64,000 nucleotides of DNA. It comes from an uncultured Ruminococcus sp. (GTDB lineage Bacteria; Bacillota; Clostridia; Oscillospirales; Ruminococcaceae). Each line of letters starts with the position of its first letter. Within the stretch, counting starts at the first letter, position 1. Of this stretch, positions 1 to 8,455 are shown piece after piece. The stretch is taken from assembly GCA_900543145.1 (NCBI GenBank), contig UQPZ01000007.1:1-64000 (forward strand), written 5' to 3'. Position numbers and translations under genes: made by a program. A model generated the notes under the pieces. It searched no databases. It worked only from the letters and a program-made list of their open reading frames with translations, and was not told the DNA's origin.

Positions 1-278
1 AACAAAGCCAAAAGCATCGTAGATTGTCCGGTGTGGATCCCCAGATCCGCATTCCTAAACACCATGAGACATAATAAGACTACTACACCTACAATGCTGT
101 TCTCATTTCCAAATAGGATGCTGAAAATACTAACAAAGAAAAAACAAAATGCCATTGTAGCAGCTATCTTCACCAGATATACCCACATATGATATAGTTT
201 TTCTTTTAGTGTTTCACTCTTTTTCAACAGGTTTTTAGAACCTGCCTGATTTAACTGCAACTCCTGATAAAATGTCAT
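1..278 (-). CDS. FUSC/aromatic-acid-exporter-like membrane protein, N-terminal 92 residues (runs off the window)
   Basis: The reading frame starts at the ATG complementary to 276-278 and is open to the left edge, so only the N-terminus is visible. It opens with a short charged amphipathic stretch (MTFYQELQLNQAG), then two hydrophobic segments separated by FGNENSIVG, ending in LLCLMVFRNADLGIHT. This resembles the N-terminus of FUSC-type (fusaric-acid-resistance-like) efflux proteins of clostridia. A GGGAG ribosome binding site lies at 286-290. It starts 33 bases after the histidine kinase fragment and would have been its operon partner. The family call is from pattern memory and moderate. Confidence 0.5.
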   Translation of the reverse strand, partial: MTFYQELQLNQAGSKNLLKKSETLKEKLYHMWVYLVKIAATMAFCFFFVSIFSILFGNENSIVGVVVLLCLMVFRNADLGIHTGQSTMLLAL

Positions 279-311
279 ATAAATACTCCCATCTTCTAAT
301 TTATCTTAAAA

Positions 312-804
312 CTAGATAATCTCATCTTTCTGCTTTGGCAGCTCTATAACAAATCTGCATCCACCATATTCACGGTTTTCTGCTTTGATTGTTCCTCCGG
401 CACTATCTACAATCCGTTTTACAAGTGCAAGACCTAGGCCATTTCCTTCTGCTTTATGAGATCCATCTACCTGATAGAACTTGTCAAATATTCTGGATTT
501 TACATCATCCTCTATTCCTGGTCCTTCATCTTCCAGAATGAACTTAACAGAATCCTGTTCTTGTTTCAGAAACATCGTAATTGTCCCCTTTGAAGGGCTG
601 AACTTAATCGCATTATCTAAAAGATTTATCCAGATATGCATAAAAAGTCCTTCATTCGCAGTATATTTAACTTCCTCCAATTCTACCTGAAAACCAATTT
701 CTTTTTCTGTCCATTTTGTTTCCAATGAAAGAACTGCCTGGCGGATCTGTTCATCCAGACGATTATCGTCAATAAACGCACAAACTATTCGAACGCCTGC
801 TACA
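312..804 (-). pseudogene. Sensor histidine kinase, 5'-truncated: only the ATP-binding domain remains
   Basis: About 160 residues of a HATPase_c domain are visible: N box NLLDNAIKFSPSKG, G1 box DEGPGIEDDVKSRIFDKFYQ, and G2 box GNGLGLALVKRIVDSAGG, ending in RFVIELPKQKDEII. The phosphoacceptor His domain, the membrane segments and any sensor are missing. The open frame does extend to 914, but the part above about 805 is an out-of-frame reading of the AI-2E permease tail, so it is not kinase sequence. The break therefore lies close to 780-805. It is a non-functional remnant that once preceded the FUSC-like exporter in one operon. Confidence 0.8.
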
Positions 805-1959
805 TCATTGAGATATGTCTGTATTCTCGTCTGAGTTGCTTTGTACATTGGACAGCTCCGGTTTGCGGGTATGCAGCCGCCGTTCGATTGATTCGTGTAG
901 AAGCTGAGATACAAGAGCCATTAACGGAATAAAGAAAATCATGCCAAGGACACCGAACAGTTTACCGCCCAGCAAAACCGCCAACAACGTCCAGAACGGG
1001 GATAGCCCTACACTGTTTCCCACGACGTGCGGATAGATGAACTGATTTTCAACAAACTGAGTTGCCTGATAGACGATCAAGCATAGGAGCGCCTTGTTCG
1101 GAGCCGCCAATAAAGTAAATAAAATGCCGAAAGCGCAGGAGAGAAATCCTCCAATATAAGGAACGAATGCAAAGGCGGCAGTTAAAACGGCTGTTAGCCC
1201 CGCATATGGAATCCCTGCAACAGAAAACGAAAGAAAGATCAATGTTCCAAGAATCATAACCTCGACACACTGACCAGAAAGAAACTTCGCATAGGTGTCA
1301 TGTGCAAGTTTCGAAATATGGCAAATTCTATCTGCAACGGATTCCTTACAGTAGGCATACAGTGCCCGTTTGCTTTGACTGCTCAATTCACGCCATCCAA
1401 TTAGCACATAGAATGTGATCACAAGTGAAATTGCAACATCAGCAATCGCAGATACCGTAGAGCCAGCAACATTGGCAACTGAGGAAATCACTGTGTTCAT
1501 TTCGCTCGAAATGCTTTGCAGAATAGATTTCCAATCGAGCGCAGCAAAATGTGCCGACAGTTTCTCTGTGTCAATGCCGTATCTTTGCAATAAGCCGACC
1601 CAGTCAGGCCATTTTTCTTGAACAAGAGCAGCAATGCTTTTTACAGATGCAGTGAGCTGTGGAATCGCAATTACACACAGAAGAGCAATAATCGCAATAA
1701 CACATATCAGCGTCAGTAACAGGCTTATCATGTCTATTTGCCGATCTGTAGCTTTAGTCAGCTTTCGTCGAAGCCTCTTTGCCAGTCCGCGCACGGGTAC
1801 ACTCAGAACAAAGGCCAGCAAAAGGCCTGATAAAATCGGAGCGAGCAAGCCAATACACGATTTTAGAAAGTTGGCAACATAGTTTAGATTGTTGAATGCC
1901 GCAAATAAGATCACCCCAAACGTGATTAGTAGAAGCGGCTTTTTGTAGGATTTATCCAT
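805..1959 (-). CDS. AI-2E family permease (PerM/TqsA-like)
   Basis: A 384-residue polytopic membrane protein with the AI-2E transporter family layout. It has N-terminal membrane hairpins (about residues 10-100), a soluble middle segment (about 105-150, LVQEKWPDWVGLLQRYG), and a C-terminal bundle with the family-typical runs GIPYAGLTAVLTAAFAFVPYIGG and FVENQFIYPHVVGNSVGLSP. The name is historical; members include transporters and Na+/H+ antiporters, and the substrate is not predictable. The ATG at 1959 has GAGG eight bases upstream and follows the PAP2 gene by two bases, so it is the last gene of the lipid cassette. Its final residues lie at a recombination junction with a kinase fragment and may not be the original C-terminus. 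Confidence 0.85.
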   Translation of the reverse strand: MDKSYKKPLLLITFGVILFAAFNNLNYVANFLKSCIGLLAPILSGLLLAFVLSVPVRGLAKRLRRKLTKATDRQIDMISLLLTLICVIAIIALLCVIAIPQLTASVKSIAALVQEKWPDWVGLLQRYGIDTEKLSAHFAALDWKSILQSISSEMNTVISSVANVAGSTVSAIADVAISLVITFYVLIGWRELSSQSKRALYAYCKESVADRICHISKLAHDTYAKFLSGQCVEVMILGTLIFLSFSVAGIPYAGLTAVLTAAFAFVPYIGGFLSCAFGILFTLLAAPNKALLCLIVYQATQFVENQFIYPHVVGNSVGLSPFWTLLAVLLGGKLFGVLGMIFFIPLMALVSQLLHESIERRLHTRKPELSNVQSNSDENTDISQ

Positions 1960-1961
1960 GA

Positions 1962-2663
1962 TTACATCCTCGTAAGAAATCGGTTTGTTTTATTATTGGG
2001 GAGTATCTTATAGGCAATCCACCAACCAAAGAAACAGACTGGCAATGCAGCGAGAACATCCATGATAGAATGCTGTTTCATAAAAACGGTGGAGAGACTG
2101 ATACACACGGCGATTGATGTAGCAGCGATTTTCCATCCGACGCTTTGGAGCGCCTTGCAATCCCATAACCCAAACATCGCGGCAACAGAGCCTATTACAT
2201 GAAGTGAGGGGCAAACATTTGTATTGGTATCGAAACTATAGAATAATTCAATAAAGCGTGTAAGTAGATTATTGCGTACAAATGCTTCTGGCCGCAAATT
2301 TTGGCAGGTTGGAAAGAACAGGTAAATCAAAACCGTGATCGTATAGGTGACTATCACAAAATACATCATACGCCGAAATGCAGGTACATCGACGAAAAAA
2401 GTATAAACCAACGTACCGATTAGAAAGACAAACCAAAATAGATACGGAATCAACGCCCATTCACAAAATGGTATTATATCATCGAGTCCACAATAGACGG
2501 GATAGTAATTTCGTTGCGGTTGCAACCGCTCAAGAAACAAAAACAGCAAGCCGAAAATTGGCCAGTAAAGCAATAGCCTGACGTGAGAAAATTCAGGTGT
2601 ATTAAGTTTATGGATGCGGAACTCACGGTAATTAACTTCCGGCTTTATATGATTACTTTGCAT
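1962..2663 (-). CDS. PAP2-superfamily membrane phosphatase/phosphotransferase
   Basis: About 233 residues with several membrane spans. The PAP2 signature is split as usual: CPSLHVIGS (active-site His of the middle motif) and KQHSIMDVLAALP (His and Asp of the last motif). The arrangement, with a Cys before PSLH, resembles the PAP2_3/Aur1-like branch, which includes phosphatidate phosphatases and phosphodiester-exchange enzymes. I chose the ATG at 2663, which overlaps the stop of the upstream glycosyltransferase; in-frame starts further upstream lie inside that gene. In this cassette it could produce diacylglycerol for the glycosyltransferase or recycle a lipid phosphate. The substrate is inference. 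Confidence 0.8.
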   Translation of the reverse strand: MQSNHIKPEVNYREFRIHKLNTPEFSHVRLLLYWPIFGLLFLFLERLQPQRNYYPVYCGLDDIIPFCEWALIPYLFWFVFLIGTLVYTFFVDVPAFRRMMYFVIVTYTITVLIYLFFPTCQNLRPEAFVRNNLLTRFIELFYSFDTNTNVCPSLHVIGSVAAMFGLWDCKALQSVGWKIAATSIAVCISLSTVFMKQHSIMDVLAALPVCFFGWWIAYKILPNNKTNRFLTRM

Positions 2664-3771
2664 GACTGTATATCCATTCATAGATTTTATCGGCTGCCGT
2701 ACATTCCGTCTGCGACCGCATTGCCGCGCGCATTTTAGAAAGAAGCACTGGGGCATTTAGCGTTTTTATTGTGGTGTCTGCGATTGCTTTTGGCGTATTG
2801 GCTGTGACGGCCATTCCATTACGCAGAAAAAAATTCAGATTATGTGTCTCGCAGCCAGCCACTGCATCGATAAGCACCATTGGTAACTCTGCCGCCATTG
2901 CCTCAGATGTACTTAGACCTCCGGGCTTTGTCAGGAATAGGTCTGAGGCTTGCATGAGCTGCGGCACATTATTGACGGTTCCCAGAACATGAACTTGAGA
3001 ATACTTTTCTGTCCTTTTTTGGAGTTTTTTGCGTAAATCATCATTTGTGCCGCATACAACACTAAGTTCTTGTTCTGTTGTGAGGTAAGGGCAGAGATAC
3101 GATATAATCTCCTCCATTGGACCGCAGCCCATGCTACCGCACATCATTAAAATATGTTGATGAGCAGGAGAGATTCCGGCGTTGGCTTTTCCTGCTTCTT
3201 GTGACACACGCTGGTAGAATTGCTGCCGCACAGGGATTCCACTGGCGATCAGCTTTTGAGGTTGAAGTCCACATTGTTCAAACTCACCTAACAGCGAAGT
3301 GGACGGAATGAAATACCAGTCCAGCGCAGAATCCGCTGTGCAGGGAGCGCAGGTATAGTCTGTAGAAATGTGGCTCGTTACAAGCTGTAAGCATGGGTGC
3401 TGTCGGCGCATTTCTGTCAACGCCAAGGCTGGGAATACATGAGTACAGATAATATTATCGTAGCCTGCAGAGCGGATGTATTGATACATCCGCTCTGCGC
3501 CGGAGGAAAGTAGCTTATAGATCGGCGTTCCCTCACAAAAAATATCTTCGTGAGATTCCGCACGCTGATACCCAGCATCAAAAAGCCTTGGAGCATGGCG
3601 GTAAATTCGGGTATGCCAATTAGAAATAAACGTGGATGCTTTTTCTGAAATAAACTGCAAAGAATCTGTAATATTGCAGATTTCTCCGCGAGAGTGGTAG
3701 GCTTCCTGAACTGCTTGCGCACAGGAGTTATGCCCTGCGCCAGTGTTGCAGCTTAGAATTAGTGTTTGCAT
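2653..3771 (-). CDS. GT28-family glycosyltransferase, MGDG synthase/UgtP-like
   Basis: A 372-residue enzyme with the MGDG-synthase N-domain start (LILSCNTGAGHNSCAQAV) and the GT-B C-domain with MCGSMGCGPMEE and LTKPGGLSTSEAMAAELP, the nucleotide-sugar binding end. Relatives such as UgtP and plant MGD1 move glucose or galactose from a UDP-sugar to diacylglycerol on the cytoplasmic face of the membrane. There is no membrane span, as expected for a peripheral protein. It overlaps the PAP2 gene by 11 bases and follows the CrtO-like gene by nine, so translation is probably coupled. The exact donor and acceptor cannot be read from the sequence. Confidence 0.85.
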   Translation of the reverse strand: MQTLILSCNTGAGHNSCAQAVQEAYHSRGEICNITDSLQFISEKASTFISNWHTRIYRHAPRLFDAGYQRAESHEDIFCEGTPIYKLLSSGAERMYQYIRSAGYDNIICTHVFPALALTEMRRQHPCLQLVTSHISTDYTCAPCTADSALDWYFIPSTSLLGEFEQCGLQPQKLIASGIPVRQQFYQRVSQEAGKANAGISPAHQHILMMCGSMGCGPMEEIISYLCPYLTTEQELSVVCGTNDDLRKKLQKRTEKYSQVHVLGTVNNVPQLMQASDLFLTKPGGLSTSEAMAAELPMVLIDAVAGCETHNLNFFLRNGMAVTANTPKAIADTTIKTLNAPVLLSKMRAAMRSQTECTAADKIYEWIYSHAK

Positions 3772-3780
3772 TTGAATCTC

Positions 3781-4242
3781 CTATTTTTTCCTTTGCTGCA
3801 TAGCAAACAGCTTTTGCAGGCGTGGGCGATTATAGCGCTGGACAACAATAAACGGCAAATTACCCAGCACAATGTAGATAATCGTTATACATACCCCGCC
3901 AACACCGGACCATATTTTCAGCAGTCCAAGACCGGCGATAGACAACAGAATATGTGTCCACTCTGCCACGCAAGTTTCTTCTATCATGCGCGGCAAGTTC
4001 TCATAGTTTTCCTTTGTCAGTTTCTTTTCCGGCATGATTTTAACGAATATGCGGCTCATATCGGGGATCTTTGCCTGCCATTTCCGAACATGAAGCCGCT
4101 TCCATAGTTTTTGCTCTGCCGGGTGGCAGACCCAAGGAAAACGATCGGCGTGAAACCAATGCTTCGGGATCAAGCGCCCCACTACAAAGGAGAGAACCCC
4201 TAACGCCGCGATATATAGCAGACACATAAGAAAATGCTTCAT
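3781..4242 (-). CDS. CrtO-like membrane acyltransferase (glycosyl-4,4'-diaponeurosporenoate acyltransferase family)
   Basis: A small membrane protein of about 153 residues. It has an N-terminal hydrophobic helix, a block of aromatic and basic residues (RLIPKHWFHADRFPW, then KLWKRLHVRKWQAKIP), the conserved segment MIEETCVAEWTH, a membrane span, and the typical end NLPFIVVQRYNRPRL. These match the family named after staphylococcal CrtO, which esterifies a glycosylated carotenoid. No carotenoid genes are present here, so the acceptor in this cassette may be another glycolipid. I chose ATG 4242 because GAGG lies six bases upstream; a longer in-frame start at 4284 lies inside cls. Confidence 0.7.
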   Translation of the reverse strand: MKHFLMCLLYIAALGVLSFVVGRLIPKHWFHADRFPWVCHPAEQKLWKRLHVRKWQAKIPDMSRIFVKIMPEKKLTKENYENLPRMIEETCVAEWTHILLSIAGLGLLKIWSGVGGVCITIIYIVLGNLPFIVVQRYNRPRLQKLFAMQQRKK

Positions 4243-4249
4243 AAAAACC

Positions 4250-5767
4250 TCAACATAGCGGTGCGAAAATACGAAGGACACCATCTACGACCCAGCGGCG
4301 CGAATAATGTTTCATATCATAGGGCTTTACCTCTTTACATTTTGCCTGTGTAGCGATGAAATCGTCCTTTATTGCTGCAATAATACTGGAACGATAAAAG
4401 AACGAATTGTTTTCAAAGTGGAGAAAGAGACTGCGGTAGTCCAGATTGACAGTTCCTATCGTCGCAACTTTGTCGTCTGATACAAAGCTCTTTGCATGAA
4501 CGAAGCCGGGAGTATACTCATAAATCTTGATGCCGCCAGTCAGCAACACCTGATAAAAGCTCCGAGACATACGGAAAATCAGCTTCTTATCAGGGATGCC
4601 GGGCATAATGATCCGCACGTCTACACCACGTTGAGCAGCGGAAATCATTGCATCCATCAAGTCATCGCCAAGCATAAGATACGGTGTAAAAAACCATGCG
4701 TAATCCGTGCTTTGAGAAAGCAAGTCAATAAAGAGCTGATTACTGGTAGCTTCATGGTTAAGGGGCGAATCGTAGTAACTAAGCACATAACCATCAAATG
4801 TGTGCGGCGGCGCAGGATACCTTTTGGGATATGTGGGCATTGCAAGCTGTCCTGCTTCTTTTTTCAGCGAAAATGCGTTCCAAAAGGTCAAGAACATATG
4901 GGTAAAATTTTTTACTGGCTCACCAGTAATCCGAAAGCCTGTGTCCTTCCAGTGTCCATAGGGATGTTCCAAATTGATATACCGATCTGATAAGTTGATA
5001 CCTCCGCTATAAGCAACTTCGTTGTCAATAATCAGCATTTTGCGATGATCGCGATAGTTTGCAGTTCCTTTTAAGGCAAGGAAAGGATTAAAAGGAATAC
5101 ATGGAATGCCTTTCTTTTTCAGTTCACGGACATTACTGAAATTGAACGAAGAAATACTGCCAAGATCATCGTATATCACACGTACATCAACGCCCTGCTC
5201 CATTTTTACTTCCAGTTCGTTCACGATTGCGTCCCACATATGCCCCGGCTCAATAATGAAGTATTCTACGTAAATCGAGTTTCTTGCATTTTTCAAATCG
5301 GCAAGCATATCAGGGAACATATTATCGCCCAACGGATAGTAACGAACCTGCTCAACTGCACACATCGGATATTGCGTTTTTTCTTCCAGCCACCGCACTG
5401 TTTGCCCCATGCGTTTTTCGCCGTCAAAGGGCGCTTCTTTTATTGGAAGAGGCTGCGGATTGCAACTCTTTTGAACTTGCTGCAAGCGCCTTTTTAGAGG
5501 GCGGGCCGTCCGTTTATTTCCAAAGAGCAGATATAGTAACGCTCCTACCAAAGGTAGTGACAGAATAACCAGCAGCCAAAGCAATTTATAAGCGGTTTCA
5601 TCTCTCTTTATAATAATAAATACCACCAAGAAAAACGCTGCAACGGAAAGCAGTGACACAATAATCGGTGCGTAAGGGGTCAGCCATTTCATCAACAGCA
5701 AAAGCCAGAGCGATTGTAAAGCCACCGCTGGAATAATTGTTAGAATGCGTCGAATGATTTTTCCCAT
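4250..5767 (-). CDS. cls: Cardiolipin synthase (phospholipase D superfamily)
   Basis: A 505-residue protein with two N-terminal membrane helices (about 10-32 and 38-58), a cytoplasmic linker, and two HKD motifs: HRKMLIID in the first catalytic half and HAKSFVSD in the second, followed by GTVNLDYRS. Cls condenses two phosphatidylglycerols into cardiolipin and glycerol in the membrane. Length and layout are those of full-length bacterial Cls, so it should be active. It is the first gene of the leftward lipid cassette, 19 bases after tetR, and is probably co-transcribed with that regulator. Confidence 0.93.
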   Translation of the reverse strand: MGKIIRRILTIIPAVALQSLWLLLLMKWLTPYAPIIVSLLSVAAFFLVVFIIIKRDETAYKLLWLLVILSLPLVGALLYLLFGNKRTARPLKRRLQQVQKSCNPQPLPIKEAPFDGEKRMGQTVRWLEEKTQYPMCAVEQVRYYPLGDNMFPDMLADLKNARNSIYVEYFIIEPGHMWDAIVNELEVKMEQGVDVRVIYDDLGSISSFNFSNVRELKKKGIPCIPFNPFLALKGTANYRDHRKMLIIDNEVAYSGGINLSDRYINLEHPYGHWKDTGFRITGEPVKNFTHMFLTFWNAFSLKKEAGQLAMPTYPKRYPAPPHTFDGYVLSYYDSPLNHEATSNQLFIDLLSQSTDYAWFFTPYLMLGDDLMDAMISAAQRGVDVRIIMPGIPDKKLIFRMSRSFYQVLLTGGIKIYEYTPGFVHAKSFVSDDKVATIGTVNLDYRSLFLHFENNSFFYRSSIIAAIKDDFIATQAKCKEVKPYDMKHYSRRWVVDGVLRIFAPLC

Positions 5768-5786
5768 ATGTTTACCCCCCTCTATG

Positions 5787-6314
5787 TTATTTCTCCTCCG
5801 AAGATGCTTCCCAATCGCAAACTATTTGTGCCATTTCCTGTGGGGTTTCTTTATAGCCTCGTAATACCCACGCATTCATAAGCCCAAACAATCCATATGT
5901 AATAAATTGGATAAAGTAGTGCGTTTTGGCATCGGCATTAGCGACAATGGATGCCGCTTCTTGTAAATAGAAGTTTAGAATCACATATTGGCGATCAGCT
6001 GAGTAGAGCAGATCACAAATAGGACGAGTGGAAAGGCAAAATTCAAAAAACAGCCTGATGCCGTCATAACTACCAGTGGCGAAGTTGGTAGCACCGTGTT
6101 CGTCGGAAAAGCGCTTCCACAGACATGTGATTTTGAAAGACAGAACTTCATCTTTACTTTTGAAATAACGGAAATAAGTGGAGCGACCTACATCTGCCTT
6201 GGCAGTCATCTCCTCAATACTGATTTTTTCAATGGGTTTTTCTTTCATTAGTTCCAGCAACGCTGTACCCATACATTCTTTCAGATAGTCTGTTGTAGCC
6301 GTTGTCCTTCGCAT
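5787..6314 (-). CDS. TetR/AcrR-family transcriptional regulator
   Basis: A protein of about 175 residues. The N-terminal helix-turn-helix reads KISIEEMTAKADVGRSTYFRYFKSKDE, the classic TetR_N pattern; the ligand-binding C-terminal half is divergent. I chose ATG 6314 (MRRTTATTDYLKE) because AAGGAGA lies nine bases upstream. An upstream in-frame ATG at 6413 has no such site and lies in the promoter region. It stands between the lipid cassette, which it precedes by 19 bases, and a divergent truncated ABC exporter, so it could control either or both. A palindrome over its own promoter suggests autoregulation. Confidence 0.9.
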   Translation of the reverse strand: MRRTTATTDYLKECMGTALLELMKEKPIEKISIEEMTAKADVGRSTYFRYFKSKDEVLSFKITCLWKRFSDEHGATNFATGSYDGIRLFFEFCLSTRPICDLLYSADRQYVILNFYLQEAASIVANADAKTHYFIQFITYGLFGLMNAWVLRGYKETPQEMAQIVCDWEASSEEK

Positions 6315-6421
6315 AAGAAACGTCTCCTTTAATTGCGTATCATTGAAACAAGGATTGTCATTTGTTCCACTTTCGCTCGGACTATTGACAACGCCTGCTT
6401 CTGTGATATTCATAGCATCTA

Positions 6422-6449
6422 TGATACTATCGTTTCATTTATACTATCA
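6422..6449. promoter_or_regulatory. Candidate TetR-family operator
   Basis: This imperfect palindrome has arms TGATACTAT (6422-6430) and ATACTATCA (6441-6449) separated by 10 bases; 8 of 9 arm positions are complementary. It overlaps the predicted -10 box of the leftward tetR promoter and lies 57 bases before the divergent ABC exporter start. That is where an autoregulating TetR repressor would bind. Binding is inference. Confidence 0.5.
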
Positions 6450-6469
6450 TTTGCTATTTGCCCTGTCAA
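6441..6469 (-). promoter_or_regulatory. Sigma-A-type promoter for tetR and the lipid cassette
   Basis: On the minus strand TTGACA (6469-6464) is followed after 17 bases by TAGTAT (6446-6441). The -35 is a perfect consensus and the -10 matches 4 of 6. Transcription would start near 6434, about 120 bases before the tetR ATG. Confidence 0.55.
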
Positions 6470-6505
6470 GCTAAAATGCGAGTACGACGAGCAGAAAGGA
6501 AAACT

Positions 6506-6724
6506 ATGGGTACGATTTTTTCCCGTGTAAAACTCAGCGGAAAGCATGTGGCCGCCCTCTTGGCGCTGATGCTGCTCTCCGCTGTGACAGCCATGCTGCT
6601 GCCTACTGCCCTGGCCAGTATGATTGACATCGGAGTGGCCGGAGAAAACCGAAACACCATCCTAATCATTGCGGCGGTGATGGCAACCCTGGCCATTCTG
6701 CGGCTCTGTGTTTATTATATCTGA
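6506..6724 (+). pseudogene. ABC exporter, N-terminal fragment (72 codons)
   Basis: The ATG at 6506 follows a GAAAGGA site at 6493-6500. It encodes the start of an ABC-type exporter permease: LSGKHVAALLALMLLSAVTAMLLPTALASMIDIGVAG is the first transmembrane helix and its extracytoplasmic loop, and the second helix begins at NTILIIAAVMATLAIL. The frame hits TGA at 6722 in the middle of that helix, and no further transporter sequence follows. A full member would be about 570-600 residues. The break is a deletion or insertion junction with recombinase DNA. The divergent TetR gene was probably its regulator. Confidence 0.75.
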
Positions 6725-6777
6725 GCTATTCACAGTAAAGTTGGACATTTGTATTCAGCGGGAGAAAATAACCTTGA

Positions 6778-8349
6778 CAAATCTCGTCTCAGAAGAAGAT
6801 TTTGGAACGCTACTGCAAAGAACACGGCTACACGGCGTTCCGGCACTACGACGAGGACGACGGGTATTCCGGGACGAACTTCAACCGCCCTGGCTTCCAG
6901 CGGATGCTTGCCGACATCAAGGAGGGCAAGATCAAGCGCGTCATCGTAAAGGATATGAGCCGCTTCGGGCGCGACTATCTGCAAGTGGGGATGTATACGG
7001 ATGTTCTCTTTCCCGACTTCGGCGTTCACTTTATCGCCGTCAACGACGGCGTAGACAGCACACGGGGCGAGAACGAGTTTACCGCAATCCGCAATGTGTT
7101 TAACGAGATGTACGCACGGGACACCAGCAAGAAAATCCGTGCCACATGGCAGACCAAGGGTAAATCCGGCGAGCGTCTTTGCACAAACGCGCCCTACGGG
7201 TATATGAAAGACCCGGAGGACAAAAAGAAGTGGATCGTGGACGAGGAAGCCGCCGCCATTGTGCAAAAGGTGTTCTCTCTCTGCATTGACGGATTGGGGC
7301 CGACACAGATCGCACGGTGGTTGAAGGAGCATGAAATCCTCTGCCCGTCCGCTTACTGGAAGTCCAAGGGCATCAAGACGCCCACCAAGCCGCCGAAAAA
7401 CCCTTACGGCTGGACGACCGAAACCGTTTCCTTTATGTTGGAGCGCGTTGAGTATTTAGGGCATACGGTAAACTTTAAGACCACCAAGCAGTCCTACAAG
7501 AGCAAGAAAATCCTGCGGAATGACCCGGAGAACTGGGCGATCTTTGAGAACACGCAGCCGCCGATTATCGAAGAAAGCGTGTTCCTCATTGTTCAGAATA
7601 TCCGCAAGTCCCGCCGCCGTCCTACGAGGATGGGCGATATGGGAATGTTCTCCGGCCTTTTGTTCTGTGCCGACTGCGGGAATAAGATGTACCAATGCCG
7701 CACCAATGAAAAGCCGGGAAACGCCTACTTTCTGTGTGCGACCTACCGCAAAGACCGCAGCCTTTGTACGACCCACAGCATCCGCAATGTTATCCTGCAT
7801 GAAATCGTGCTGAACAATCTCCGGGAAGCCATACAGTATGTGACGGAGCATGAAGCCGAGTTTATACAGGAGGCGGCAGACCACAGCCTGCGGGATCGGG
7901 ACGCGGAGTTTGCAAGGAAGCGCGAGGCCTACGCAAAGGCCGAGCAGCGGATCGCGGAGCTTGACCGCATCATCTCCCGTCTGTATGAGGACAATGTAAT
8001 GGGCAAGCTGTCTGACGAAAGGTTTGTGAAGATGTCCCATGACTACGAGTTGGAACAGAGCAACCTTAAATCTATGGCAGATGTCTTGCGCAAGGAGCTG
8101 AAACAGCAGGAGCAGCAGAAAACCAATGTCAAGGCCTTTATCGCTGTCGTGAAGAAATACACGGATATGCGGGAGCTTGACGCAACGCTTCTGCGGGAGT
8201 TCATTGACCGCATCGAGGTGTCACAGGCTGACAGGGCGACCAAGCGGCAGAGCATCACGATTGTCTATAACTTCATCGGTGCATTTGACTTCTCGCGGGC
8301 TATCGAAGAAGCCCGCAATACAACGAAAAAACAGCAAAGAACGGCATAG
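6778..8349 (+). pseudogene. Large serine recombinase (TndX/TnpX-like), N-terminally truncated
   Basis: The frame is open from 6778. From QKKILERYCKEHGY onward it matches large serine recombinases of clostridial integrative elements: DDGYSGTNFNRPGF, VKDMSRFGRDYLQVG, the recombinase domain, a zinc ribbon (CADCGNKMYQCR, later C residues in FLCATYRKDRSLC), a coiled-coil region about residues 365-450, and a C-terminal DUF4368-like domain. The first 25-35 residues, which carry the catalytic serine and neighbouring arginine, are missing; a TGA at 6775 closes the frame upstream. A TTG at 6802 could start a 515-residue protein, but it would lack the nucleophile. G+C content is far above the neighbours. 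Confidence 0.85.
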
Positions 8350-8374
8350 CCGTCCAGCTATACCGTTCCTTGCT
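8333..8374 (+). terminator. Intrinsic terminator of the recombinase gene
   Basis: An 18-base stem (8333-8350 with 8357-8374, 16 of 18 paired) with a 6-base loop overlaps the recombinase stop codon, followed by a T-rich stretch to about 8388. It probably lies close to the right end of the mobile DNA. Confidence 0.8.
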
Positions 8375-8455
8375 AAAATGTTTTCTTAATTCAGAGGGCT
8401 TGAGGACGGATATTTTTTTATATTGAACAAACACTGTTATTTAATTAAAAATCAC

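Larger units (their letters stand above)
1..8375. mobile_element. Accessory island, mosaic and probably decayed integrative element
   Basis: This block is set apart from the core-gene run that begins at 8526. It carries three truncated genes (histidine kinase, ABC exporter, serine recombinase) around an intact lipid-metabolism cassette. Its recombinase is much richer in G+C than the downstream chromosome: 7141-7200 is 37/60 G+C against 23/60 for 9241-9300. Large serine recombinases usually sit at one end of the Tn4451/Tn5397 type of element, so the right boundary is probably near the recombinase terminator at about 8375. The left boundary is outside the window. I could not identify att sites or terminal repeats, so the extent is inference. 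Confidence 0.55.

Noticed and set aside
4496..4990. A 164-codon open frame opposite cls
   Set aside because: The cls frame has intact HKD motifs here; the antisense frame has no support.
6730..8040. Two long open frames on the minus strand opposite the recombinase (6730-7332 and 7456-8040)
   Set aside because: They mirror the G+C-rich coding frame; no ribosome sites and no family resemblance.
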